Shown one piece after another: positions 1 to 7,176 of a DNA stretch of 27,419 nt; the stretch's first letter is position 1; the number at the start of each line of letters is the position of its first letter. Below the pieces are notes generated by a model. That model was not told the origin of the DNA, made no database searches, and saw nothing but the letters and a program-made list of their open reading frames with translations. The stretch spans positions 1 through 27,419 of the forward strand of contig CAZOKH010000048.1 of the NCBI GenBank assembly GCA_964580315.1. The letters are read 5' to 3'. Origin of the DNA: CAZOKH01 sp964580315. GTDB lineage: Bacteria > Chloroflexota > Anaerolineae > Anaerolineales > Anaerolineaceae. Both the position numbers and the translations under genes were made by a program.

Positions 1-1265
1 GACTGGATGCGCTAAGAGCCGCTTCTGGCAACGGGCAGCCTGTTCCCACCGGGACAGCCATACTTGAACGAACCCGAGAAATCCTTGAAGTCTGGACGGC
101 ACCCACCCTTGAACCGGTGATCAATGCTACCGGGGTGATTTTGCACACCAATCTGGGCCGGGCGCCATTAAGCGAAGCGGCGCTCGAGAATGTGAAACAG
201 GTATGCCTGGGTTACAGTACCCTGGAGTTCGACCTTGACCGCGGGAAGAGGGGATCACGAAATGTGCATGCTGAAAACCTGCTGCGTCGAATTACTGGAG
301 CAGAAGCTGCCCTGGTGGTGAATAACAATGCCGGGGCGGTGCTGCTGGCGCTATCAGCGCTGGCGCGGCGGAAAAATGTAATCATTTCCCGTTCACAACT
401 GGTTGAAATTGGCGGCGGCTTCCGGGTGCCGGATGTGATGCGGCAATCGGGCGCCAGGCTGGTTGAGGTGGGCACAACCAACCGGGTGCATTTAAAGGAC
501 TATGAAAATGCGCTGCTGGAAAACCCCGGGTTGCTGTTGTGTGCTCACCATTCCAATTTTAGAATCATTGGGTTTACCAGCGAACCAGAGTTGAAAGAAT
601 TGGTTGACCTTGCTCACAAGAACGGCGTTATCTTGATTGAAGACCTTGGATCGGGAGCGCTGCTCGACACGGCTGTGTACGGCATTCGCCATGAGCCCAC
701 TGTACAGGAATCATTGCAGGCTGGTGCTGACCTGGTTTGTTTTTCTGGTGACAAGATGCTGGGCGGCCCCCAGGCAGGAATCCTGGTTGGCAGCGCTGCA
801 TTGATTTCAAAAATAAAAAAACACCCGTTGACGCGGGCGCTGCGCGCTGATAAATTTTGTTATGCCGCCCTGACCGCCACCCTGCATTCATATCTCAAGG
901 GCGAAGCGGAGCGGGAGATCCCGATCTGGCAAATGATTGCAGCCAACCTGCAGGAAATGCAACGACGAGCCGAGAAATGGAAAAGAGAACTGGGTACCGG
1001 TGAAGTGATCCCGGCAAAATCTACAATCGGCGGCGGCAGTTTGCCTGAAGAAATGCTGCCGACTTTTGTATTCGCCATCACTGGAAAGGGAATTACGCGG
1101 TTGCTGAATCAATTGCGCCTGTGCAAACCTCCCATAATTGCGAGAATTGAAAATGACTATCTGATGCTTGATCCGCGCACCGTGCTGCCCTGGCAAGAAG
1201 CCAGTCTGCTGTCTGGATTGAAAATGGCTCTCAATGAGGGGAGAATCACCGAAGAGAAACGATGA
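1..1265 (+). CDS. selA: L-seryl-tRNA(Sec) selenium transferase SelA, 5'-truncated by window edge
   Basis: SelA is the PLP enzyme that converts seryl-tRNA(Sec) to selenocysteinyl-tRNA(Sec) using selenophosphate. The reading frame is open from base 3, without a stop, to the TGA at 1263-1265. About 420 C-terminal residues are visible against a usual length near 460, so only the N-terminus is missing. The GTG at 117 is an internal Val and not the start, because the SelA-like sequence ILEVWTAPTLEPVINATG continues upstream of it. Signature blocks are INATGVILHTNLGRAP, the Gly-rich SRNVHAENLL region and the PLP-lysine motif SGDKMLGGPQAG, with the Lys codon at 753-755. The stop overlaps the next ATG as ATGA, so the two genes are probably translationally coupled. 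No selB, selD or tRNA-Sec is in the window. A SelA-like paralogue is possible, but the motifs are canonical. Confidence 0.95.
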   Translation, partial: LDALRAASGNGQPVPTGTAILERTREILEVWTAPTLEPVINATGVILHTNLGRAPLSEAALENVKQVCLGYSTLEFDLDRGKRGSRNVHAENLLRRITGAEAALVVNNNAGAVLLALSALARRKNVIISRSQLVEIGGGFRVPDVMRQSGARLVEVGTTNRVHLKDYENALLENPGLLLCAHHSNFRIIGFTSEPELKELVDLAHKNGVILIEDLGSGALLDTAVYGIRHEPTVQESLQAGADLVCFSGDKMLGGPQAGILVGSAALISKIKKHPLTRALRADKFCYAALTATLHSYLKGEAEREIPIWQMIAANLQEMQRRAEKWKRELGTGEVIPAKSTIGGGSLPEEMLPTFVFAITGKGITRLLNQLRLCKPPIIARIENDYLMLDPRTVLPWQEASLLSGLKMALNEGRITEEKR

Positions 1266-2497
1266 AAACAAATATTGATAACTACATGGCACAGCAAGGG
1301 ATCGATGCGCTGGTTGTGCTGGGCGCAGCCCAGCATAATCCCGATATGGTTTATTTCACCGGGATTGCGCATTTGACCAGGGCAGTTTTGCTGAAGAAAC
1401 AGGGAACGGAACCCGTTTTGATGTATCAACCCATGGAAAGGGATGAAGCGGCAAAAAGCGGGTTAGAAACGCGCAATTCGACGGCTTACAATCAAAGCAA
1501 GCTGCCAACCGAAACATCCAGCAAATCCAGGCAGGTTGTGCATCAGTTTTGCGCCCTTTTGGCTGAATTTGGAATGACACGAGGAAGAGTTGCGGTGTAT
1601 GGATTTGATGACATCCGAACCACCGCGTCTTTTTTGCGGGATGTGAAGGCAGTGTATCCCGAAATTGAAATCCTGGCTGCAGGTGATGAAAATATCCTGG
1701 AACTTGCGGCGGCGACCAAAACTGCCGCAGAAGTGGAACGTATTCGAGCCATGGGGGCGATTACGGGGCAGGTGGTGGCAGAAGTTGCCGATTTTCTGTC
1801 TGGCTGCCATGCCGGATCACAGGGGATTGAAGATCATCATGGAAATGCAGTCACGATTGAGCGCGTCAAGCGGCTGATTGACCTGGAACTGATTAAACGC
1901 GGCGCAGAAAACCCGGAAGGAACTATTTTTGCGCAGGGGCGCGATGCCGGGGTGCCGCACAGCGTGGGTAATCCTTCGGAAGTGTTACAACCCGGCAAGA
2001 ACATTGTGTTTGATATTTTTCCCTGTGAAATGGGCGGCGGCTTTTTCTACGACTTTACGCGCACCTGGAGCCTGGGATATGCCACTGAAGAAAACCGGCA
2101 GTTGCACCAACAGGTTCTGGATGTTTATCGGATTGTGACCGGCGAACTGGCAGCAGGAAAACCGTTCTATGCATTACAGCAAAGAACCTGCGAGTTGTTT
2201 CAATCGTTTGGCCATGATACTATTATTCATCAACCCATGACCAACAGCGGTTATGTTCACAGCCTGGGGCACGGTGTTGGGCTGCGGGTGCATGAACATC
2301 CTTTTTGTGTCAACAATCCGAAAGAGTTGGATTGCCTGCAACCCGGTTGTGTATTTACAATAGAACCAGGTTTATATTATCCAGACCTGGGTACCGGTGT
2401 GCGAATTGAAGATACGTATTGGATGAATGAGCAGGGAATCGTTGAACGCTTGATGGATTATCCCTACGACCTGGTCATTCCGATCAAGAACAGATAG
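1262..2497 (+). CDS. M24 family metallopeptidase (Xaa-Pro aminopeptidase-like)
   Basis: The 411-residue protein has the creatinase/prolidase N-terminal domain (about 1-150) followed by the pita-bread M24 catalytic domain (about 155-400). The five expected metal ligands are visible: Asp251 (VFDIF), Asp264 (FYDFTRT), His337 (HSLGHGVG), Glu368 (FTIEPG) and Glu383 (RIEDT). The substrate-side His233 (VPHSVGN) is also present. M24 enzymes of this kind usually remove an N-terminal residue preceding proline, in the cytoplasm; I see no signal peptide. The start ATG overlaps the selA stop by 4 bp, and tsaD follows 11 bp downstream, so the three genes are likely co-transcribed. The family also contains inactive or non-peptidase members, so exact substrate and physiology are unknown, but retention of all ligands argues for an active enzyme. 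Confidence 0.9.
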   Translation: MKTNIDNYMAQQGIDALVVLGAAQHNPDMVYFTGIAHLTRAVLLKKQGTEPVLMYQPMERDEAAKSGLETRNSTAYNQSKLPTETSSKSRQVVHQFCALLAEFGMTRGRVAVYGFDDIRTTASFLRDVKAVYPEIEILAAGDENILELAAATKTAAEVERIRAMGAITGQVVAEVADFLSGCHAGSQGIEDHHGNAVTIERVKRLIDLELIKRGAENPEGTIFAQGRDAGVPHSVGNPSEVLQPGKNIVFDIFPCEMGGGFFYDFTRTWSLGYATEENRQLHQQVLDVYRIVTGELAAGKPFYALQQRTCELFQSFGHDTIIHQPMTNSGYVHSLGHGVGLRVHEHPFCVNNPKELDCLQPGCVFTIEPGLYYPDLGTGVRIEDTYWMNEQGIVERLMDYPYDLVIPIKNR

Positions 2498-2508
2498 GTG
2501 CATGTTTT

Positions 2509-3564
2509 ATGAATTTTGAACATCAGGAAGAAAAGAAAGCCAACCCTTCTGCGCGCATTCTGGGAATAGAATCGTCCTGTGATGAGACGGCTGCGGCGGT
2601 GGTTGAGAACGGGCGTGTATCGCTGGCGGGTGTGGTGGCATCGCAAGTGAAACTGCATGCCAAATACGGCGGTGTCTTTCCTGAAGTGGCTTCGCGCGAA
2701 CATGTGCGCGCCATTTACGCGGTGATTGACCAGGCCATGCGCGATTCACACCTCAGCTTGAGCGACCTGGATGCTGTGGCGGTTACACGCGGCCCGGGGC
2801 TGGCCGGCTCGCTGGTGGTGGGGGTCAATGCCGCCAAGGCCATTGCCCTGGCAGCCAATTTGCCGTTAATTGGCGTGAATCACCTGGAGGGGCATCTCTA
2901 TTCCGCCTGGTTGTCAGCAACCAATGGCGAAGAGGACGATACCAGTCCGCGTTTCCCCTTGCTGGCTTTGCTGGTTTCGGGTGGTCATACCGAGTTGATT
3001 TTGATGACCGATCATTTGCAATATCAACGACTGGGAGCCACGCTGGACGATGCCGCTGGAGAAGCGTTTGATAAAGTGGCACGTTTGATCGGTTTGGGAT
3101 ACCCGGGCGGCCCGTTAATTCAAAAGGCAGCCCTGAACGGCTCACCCAAAGCATTTGATTTTCCACGAGCAAGGCTGGAAGGCACCTGGAATTTCTCTTT
3201 CAGCGGGCTGAAAACGGCGGTTCTGCGAACTGTGCGAAAATTGGAAGAAGAAGGAACGCCCTTACCTGTTGAAGACCTGGCGGCGAGTTTTCAAGCAGCC
3301 GTTGTTGATGCGCTGCAAACGAAAACCATCCTGGCTGCCAGGGCGTTCAAGGCAAAAGAGATCCTGGTGGCCGGCGGCGTATCTGCAAACCAGGCTTTGC
3401 GCAATGCGTTCCTGGAACAGACTGAGTTCCCGGTGCATATTCCACCGTTGAAAATGTGTACTGATAATGCCGAGATGATCGCGGCAGCGGGGTATTACCG
3501 CTTTATTAACGGGTATCGCGATTCGCTGGATTTTGATGTGCTGCCAACCTGGTCAATCAGTTGA
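2509..3564 (+). CDS. tsaD: tRNA N6-adenosine threonylcarbamoyltransferase TsaD
   Basis: TsaD (Gcp/YgjD/Kae1 family) transfers the threonylcarbamoyl group from TC-AMP to A37 of ANN-decoding tRNAs, working with TsaB and TsaE, which are not in the window. At 351 residues it matches the family, with about 14 extra N-terminal residues before the first conserved strand ILGIESSCDE. Metal-binding His125 and His129 lie in NHLEGHLYS, and the late Asp319 is in CTDNAEM. Nucleotide-binding segments include LVSGGHTEL (155-163) and GGVSANQALR. An AGGTG Shine-Dalgarno-like stretch at the end of the previous gene precedes the ATG. The ASKHA-fold family is essential in most bacteria. Recognition is secure. The only uncertainty is whether translation begins at this ATG, but no other Met lies before the conserved core. 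Confidence 0.96.
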   Translation: MNFEHQEEKKANPSARILGIESSCDETAAAVVENGRVSLAGVVASQVKLHAKYGGVFPEVASREHVRAIYAVIDQAMRDSHLSLSDLDAVAVTRGPGLAGSLVVGVNAAKAIALAANLPLIGVNHLEGHLYSAWLSATNGEEDDTSPRFPLLALLVSGGHTELILMTDHLQYQRLGATLDDAAGEAFDKVARLIGLGYPGGPLIQKAALNGSPKAFDFPRARLEGTWNFSFSGLKTAVLRTVRKLEEEGTPLPVEDLAASFQAAVVDALQTKTILAARAFKAKEILVAGGVSANQALRNAFLEQTEFPVHIPPLKMCTDNAEMIAAAGYYRFINGYRDSLDFDVLPTWSIS

Positions 3565-3586
3565 ACTACAACAGGCGTAACTTTTT

Positions 3587-3595
3587 AAGAAGTGG
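3587..3595 (+). promoter_or_regulatory. Ribosome binding site that fixes the sigma factor start at ATG 3604
   Basis: The stretch AAGAAGTGG, followed by ATC, resembles the anti-16S consensus AAGGAGGTGATC and sits 8 nt before ATG 3604. The in-frame GTG at 3592, which would add four residues, lies inside this site, so ATG 3604 is preferred. Confidence 0.65.
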
Positions 3596-3603
3596 ATCAT
3601 CTA

Positions 3604-4218
3604 ATGGATAAAATTGAAATCATTCCTGCAGATCAAGAAAGCATTTCGCTCGAAGCACTCAGAAACGGCGATAAGGCTGAATTTGCCAGGCTGGTTAATA
3701 AATACTCAAGCAAAATTTATCACCTGGCAATGCGAATTTTAAGTGATCCTCATCAGGCTGAAGATGTACTTCAAGAAACATTTCTGAAAGCCTATCGTTC
3801 GATTGGATCATTCGAAGGTAGATCGAGTATTTCGACTTGGTTATATCGGATTGCTGCCAATGAAGCCCTGATGATTGTGCGGCGCAGAAAACCAGAAGCG
3901 GCGCTTGTGGATGAAAAAGATCAGGACGATGATGAAAATACAAACGAAACCACTGTTACCGATTGGTGCTGTATGCCTGAAGAGGAGTTACTCACCAATG
4001 AAAGCCGGAAATTTATGAATGAAGCCATACAAAATCTGTCCCCGGCATTAAGAGTGGTTTTTATGCTGCGTGATATTGATGGTTTGTCGATCAAGGAAAC
4101 GGCGGAAGCACTGGATTTGAGCGAAGCTGCGGTGAAAACAAGATTACTGCGGGCACGACTTTCGCTCCGGGAGCAGCTTTCAAAGTATTATCATGAAATG
4201 CATCATGAAGTGAGGTAA
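3604..4218 (+). CDS. ECF-type RNA polymerase sigma factor
   Basis: This is a 204-residue sigma-70 family factor of the extracytoplasmic function class. It has only region 2 (about residues 24-95, with EDVLQETFLKAYR and the promoter-melting segment STWLYRIAANEAL) and region 4 (about 142-195, with SIKETAEALDLSEAAVKTRL as the helix-turn-helix). Regions 1.1 and 3 are absent, as is normal for ECF factors. The linker between the regions is acidic. It is followed 3 bp later by a small zinc-finger protein of the anti-sigma type and then by two thiol-redox proteins, so it probably directs an oxidative or thiol-stress regulon that may include its own operon. I could not find a convincing ECF-type promoter in the short gap after tsaD, and it may be read through from tsaD. 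Confidence 0.92.
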   Translation: MDKIEIIPADQESISLEALRNGDKAEFARLVNKYSSKIYHLAMRILSDPHQAEDVLQETFLKAYRSIGSFEGRSSISTWLYRIAANEALMIVRRRKPEAALVDEKDQDDDENTNETTVTDWCCMPEEELLTNESRKFMNEAIQNLSPALRVVFMLRDIDGLSIKETAEALDLSEAAVKTRLLRARLSLREQLSKYYHEMHHEVR

Positions 4219-4221
4219 TTT

Positions 4222-4482
4222 ATGGATAAAAAACATCCTCACCACTGTAAAGAGTTGGTCAAACAAATTTCCGATTATCTGGATGGAGAGTTGAAAGGCC
4301 AATACCTTGAAGCCCTGGAAAGCCACCTGGAAGGTTGCACGGATTGTCAAAATGAAGTTAATTCCATGAAGAAAACGATTGAATTATTTCAAATTGTGGA
4401 AGAAAACGATTCAATACCTGATGATGTTCGACAACGCCTGTTTCGCTGCCTTGAATTGGATGATGAGAACCCGGGATCATAG
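4222..4482 (+). CDS. Putative zinc-finger anti-sigma factor (zf-HC2/ZAS type)
   Basis: This small 86-residue protein has Cys9 (HHCKEL) and the motif His35-x3-Cys39-x2-Cys42 (HLEGCTDC), the pattern of ZAS anti-sigma domains that bind Zn and clamp ECF sigma factors. The helix before the motif (VKQISDYLDGELKGQ) is typical of the family. No membrane segment exists, so it is a soluble cytoplasmic regulator like RsrA or ChrR-type proteins rather than a membrane-spanning RseA type. The start is supported by GAGGTAA just upstream, 3 bp after the sigma stop. In redox-sensing ZAS proteins the Cys pair releases Zn on oxidation and frees the sigma factor. That this one senses redox is inferred from the neighbouring disulfide oxidoreductase and OsmC genes. 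Confidence 0.85.
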   Translation: MDKKHPHHCKELVKQISDYLDGELKGQYLEALESHLEGCTDCQNEVNSMKKTIELFQIVEENDSIPDDVRQRLFRCLELDDENPGS

Positions 4483-4526
4483 CAATTCAATTTCTTTCCG
4501 CCGTTTGAAGCATCGGAGACCGTGCG

Positions 4527-5198
4527 ATGAATAAATTCCTTGATGAAAGTATGCGAAGGCAACTGCGTGAATTATTCCATAACCTGGATCAACAGGTCAC
4601 GATCCTTTTTTTTGGCAGCCCACAACAAAATTGCGCCTATTGCCAGGACACAGCAGCATTATTGCGCGAAGTAGAAGAAGTATCACAAAAGGTGATTGTT
4701 CAGATTCATAACCTGGATGAAGAACCAGAGTTGAGGAAAACCCACCAGGTTGAAATGACCCCCTGTGTTATTCTTGGAAAAGGCACAGGAAACCAGTTTG
4801 TTGACTCTCGTATTCGATTTTATGGAATTCCAGCCGGCCACTTGTTTAATGCCCTGGTTCGATCCATTCAAATGGTTTCATCTGAAGAAACAGGTTTGCG
4901 AGATGAAATAAAGTCGTATTTACGTGAATTAAGAACACCGCTTCACTTTCAAGTTTTTGTAACGCCCTATTGTCCACATTGCCCTAAAGCTGTGCAACTG
5001 GTTCATCAAATGGCTTTGGAAAATGAAAAAGTGCGATCAGAGATGATTGAAGCGCGCGAATTTCAGGAATTTGCAGATGCAAATAACATCAGTGGAGTTC
5101 CTCACACGGTTATAAATCATGGCGCAGGGCACATCACTGGCGCCCTGTCTGAAATGCAATTCCTGGATCGATTAAAACAATTTGTTCACGAAAATTGA
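4527..5198 (+). CDS. Two-domain thioredoxin-fold protein disulfide oxidoreductase (PDO/glutaredoxin-like)
   Basis: The protein (223 residues) has two thioredoxin folds in tandem. The first (about 1-115) carries active site Cys36-Ala-Tyr-Cys39 and a cis-Pro in MTPC around residue 79. The second (about 120-223) carries Cys149-Pro-His-Cys152 and the cis-Pro segment SGVPHT at 189-194. This matches the length and layout of the archaeal and thermophile PDO family and the N-terminal domain of AhpF. It lacks a signal peptide, so it probably reduces or isomerises disulfides in the cytoplasm. GGAG sits 7 nt before the start. It lies 44 bp after the anti-sigma gene and 16 bp before the OsmC gene. A likely role is electron donor to a peroxidase or to the OsmC-type protein, or resetting an oxidised anti-sigma factor. 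The partner is inferred, the fold is not. Confidence 0.87.
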   Translation: MNKFLDESMRRQLRELFHNLDQQVTILFFGSPQQNCAYCQDTAALLREVEEVSQKVIVQIHNLDEEPELRKTHQVEMTPCVILGKGTGNQFVDSRIRFYGIPAGHLFNALVRSIQMVSSEETGLRDEIKSYLRELRTPLHFQVFVTPYCPHCPKAVQLVHQMALENEKVRSEMIEAREFQEFADANNISGVPHTVINHGAGHITGALSEMQFLDRLKQFVHEN

Positions 5199-5214
5199 TT
5201 GGTGAGGTGAAAAA

Positions 5215-5631
5215 ATGGAAGCGAAAATAACCTGGAATGGCGCAATGCAGTTCACGGGTAGCGCTGACAGTGGGTTTACCGTTCCCCTGGATGCAAGCCT
5301 TAACCACGGCGGACAAGATGGCGGATTTCAACCGATGGAATTGTTATTGGTTGGACTGGTTGGCTGCACGGGAATGGATGTTATATCGATTTTGCTAAAG
5401 AAAAAAGCCAATGTGAAAGCTTTCGAAGTGCGCGTTTCAGCTGAACGCGCTGAAGAACATCCCAAGGTTTTTACCCGTCTCCTTGTTGAATATGTCGTCA
5501 CCGGGAAGGATATTAAGCTGGAGGATGTTGAGCGTTCCGTTCAACTTTCAGAGACGAAATATTGCCCGGCTGAAGCCATGCTGCGGAAAACAGCGGTTAT
5601 TGAAAGCAAGATAACCATCATCCCGGATTAG
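5215..5631 (+). CDS. OsmC family protein (organic peroxide / redox-type)
   Basis: The protein (138 residues) is the full usual length for the YhfA-like branch of the OsmC/Ohr superfamily. The two redox cysteines are present: Cys51 in VGCTGMDVISIL, on the long central helix, and Cys117 in KYCPAEAML. OsmC and Ohr proteins form swapped dimers and reduce organic hydroperoxides through this Cys pair. YhfA-like members are less well characterised. The start is well supported by GGTGAGGTG just before the ATG. It closes the sigma/anti-sigma/PDO cassette and converges with the minus-strand lipoprotein gene, only 6 bp separating the two stops. The operon context suggests that the thioredoxin-fold protein next to it is its reductant, which is an inference. 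Confidence 0.9.
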   Translation: MEAKITWNGAMQFTGSADSGFTVPLDASLNHGGQDGGFQPMELLLVGLVGCTGMDVISILLKKKANVKAFEVRVSAERAEEHPKVFTRLLVEYVVTGKDIKLEDVERSVQLSETKYCPAEAMLRKTAVIESKITIIPD

Positions 5632-5637
5632 TGCTTG

Positions 5638-7176
5638 CTATTGAGGGGGAAGCTCTGGCTGCGTTTCAATCGGTTTTTCAGATTGGATCTGGCTGCTGTG
5701 GTCTGCAATTGTGGAAGCCCGCACGGTTCTGCCGAATTTGATCAGTAATCCATCATAGGCTTCACTGCCATTTTGGGGAATCCAGCCTTCCATGTTAAAG
5801 GCAAGTGTGCTATCGGCATTTATCCATTCGCCATTGTATTTGCGTGCAAGGTGAATATGTGTGCCAGTGGTTTTTCCGCCTTCACAGGAAGGTAAACCGA
5901 TGGGGCTGCCTGCTGCCAGCCGGGTGCCGAGGGGTGGTATTGTGCGTGTAGCCAGGTGAAGATATAGGATTGCCCACCCGGTGCGTTCATCTCCATCGCC
6001 GTCCAGATCTAAAATAGCTAAGCCGGTCCCGGTACGGGAGATTACTCCATCGGCAAGAGCCAGGGAGGGTTCATCGGTATAGGCACAGCCTGATTTGATA
6101 TTGGGAGGGGCAAAATCTACTGCGGCAAAAGGTTGACCAGTGCCCCAACCGGTGTGCGGACCGCCGGTATAGGCCCAGTTTTTTCCCGGCGCAAAGGGCA
6201 GTCGAAATTCAGGCTGTTGGAGACTGCCGGGAATGTGCGGTTGAACATTTTGCCAGGGATCGCCAAACAGGCTGGTGTAGGTTTTCAATAATCCTTCTGC
6301 GTGGGTGGCATGGTTAAATGCTTCTTCAGGCAATAATTGGGCGTAATAATAGCGTAAAGCCACAGAAGCAGCATTTTGCCAGGGATCAGGCCGTTCCTGG
6401 CTGCCGTTCAAGTGGTCAAATGTATTGAAGGCGCCGATACGCCATCCGTAATAAACATTGTTTAATGTGTTGGCTGCCCAGATCAATTGTTGATAAAGAC
6501 GTTTGTGATAGGGGCCTTTATAGCCCAGAGGGTAATCTTGAAATGTATCCGATTCGGGCATGCTGGTTTGTGTGAGCGCGCCGGTCTGATATTCGATGAT
6601 TGCCAACAGCAAACGCGGGCTGACGCTGAAATTTTCAGCGACCGATTGGACCAATTCACCCCCACGCCGGGGTTCTCCTGAAACAAAATCCTGGTAATCT
6701 TTCAACCAGCCGGGTTGAGCGTTGACAAATTCAACCGGATCAAAGCCCACCTGGGCAGGGCCGTTTACAAACAGGCTGTCGGGAATGATTTGGAAATAAC
6801 TGCCCCAGAGAGGCTGGTAATAGATGGGGATTCTCATGGGCAAACCAGCAGGCAATGTGGTTACATCGGGAGGCAAAATGGGATTGTTCTCGCGAATTTC
6901 TTCAATTGTCGTATTGAAATGTCCTGCCAGGGCGGGAAGCGTGTCGCCGGTCTGTGCTATATAATCGACCAGTTCGCCGGGTTGATAAACTGGGCGAGTG
7001 GGTAAGGCTGTGGGGGAAACGGTTGGGGTGGCTGATTGACTTTCCAAAAGATTGAGATATGGAAAAGGCTGATTGCTATGCGGCGCGCAGCCGGTAATCA
7101 GTGAGATGAGCAAAATGACCAGTATTGCAGACTGGTTGCGTTTTTGTTTTATTTGTCGATATTGCAAATTATTCAT
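5638..7176 (-). CDS. LysM/M23-type metallopeptidase lipoprotein, paralogue 1
   Basis: The protein (512 residues from ATG 7176) is secreted and lipid-anchored: basic N-terminus, hydrophobic stretch and lipobox LITGC (Cys30). A LysM module (DYIAQTGDTLPALAGHF..., about 71-118) should bind peptidoglycan. A central helical domain (about 125-310) contains the segment LLLAIIEYQ with Glu195. The C-terminal M23-type zinc-peptidase domain (about 325-470) keeps its ligands: His341 (GGPH), Asp354 (AVDFAP), His407 and His440-x-His442 (THIHLA). A DLDGDG loop is inserted in that domain, and two Cys (GCAY, PSCEGG) may form a disulfide. The frame opens at TTG 7188, but ATG 7176 is preferred, overlapping the upstream paralogue's 3' end by 8 bp. 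It is the last of three paralogues and of the minus-strand operon. Cleavage specificity is unknown. Confidence 0.87.
   Translation of the reverse strand: MNNLQYRQIKQKRNQSAILVILLISLITGCAPHSNQPFPYLNLLESQSATPTVSPTALPTRPVYQPGELVDYIAQTGDTLPALAGHFNTTIEEIRENNPILPPDVTTLPAGLPMRIPIYYQPLWGSYFQIIPDSLFVNGPAQVGFDPVEFVNAQPGWLKDYQDFVSGEPRRGGELVQSVAENFSVSPRLLLAIIEYQTGALTQTSMPESDTFQDYPLGYKGPYHKRLYQQLIWAANTLNNVYYGWRIGAFNTFDHLNGSQERPDPWQNAASVALRYYYAQLLPEEAFNHATHAEGLLKTYTSLFGDPWQNVQPHIPGSLQQPEFRLPFAPGKNWAYTGGPHTGWGTGQPFAAVDFAPPNIKSGCAYTDEPSLALADGVISRTGTGLAILDLDGDGDERTGWAILYLHLATRTIPPLGTRLAAGSPIGLPSCEGGKTTGTHIHLARKYNGEWINADSTLAFNMEGWIPQNGSEAYDGLLIKFGRTVRASTIADHSSQIQSEKPIETQPELPPQ

Noticed and set aside
888..1292. 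A 134-codon open frame on the minus strand inside selA
   Set aside because: It lies antisense to the conserved SelA C-terminus, has no family resemblance and reflects codon bias of the real gene.
3592..3603. GTG start for the sigma factor
   Set aside because: The codon is part of the Shine-Dalgarno sequence for ATG 3604.
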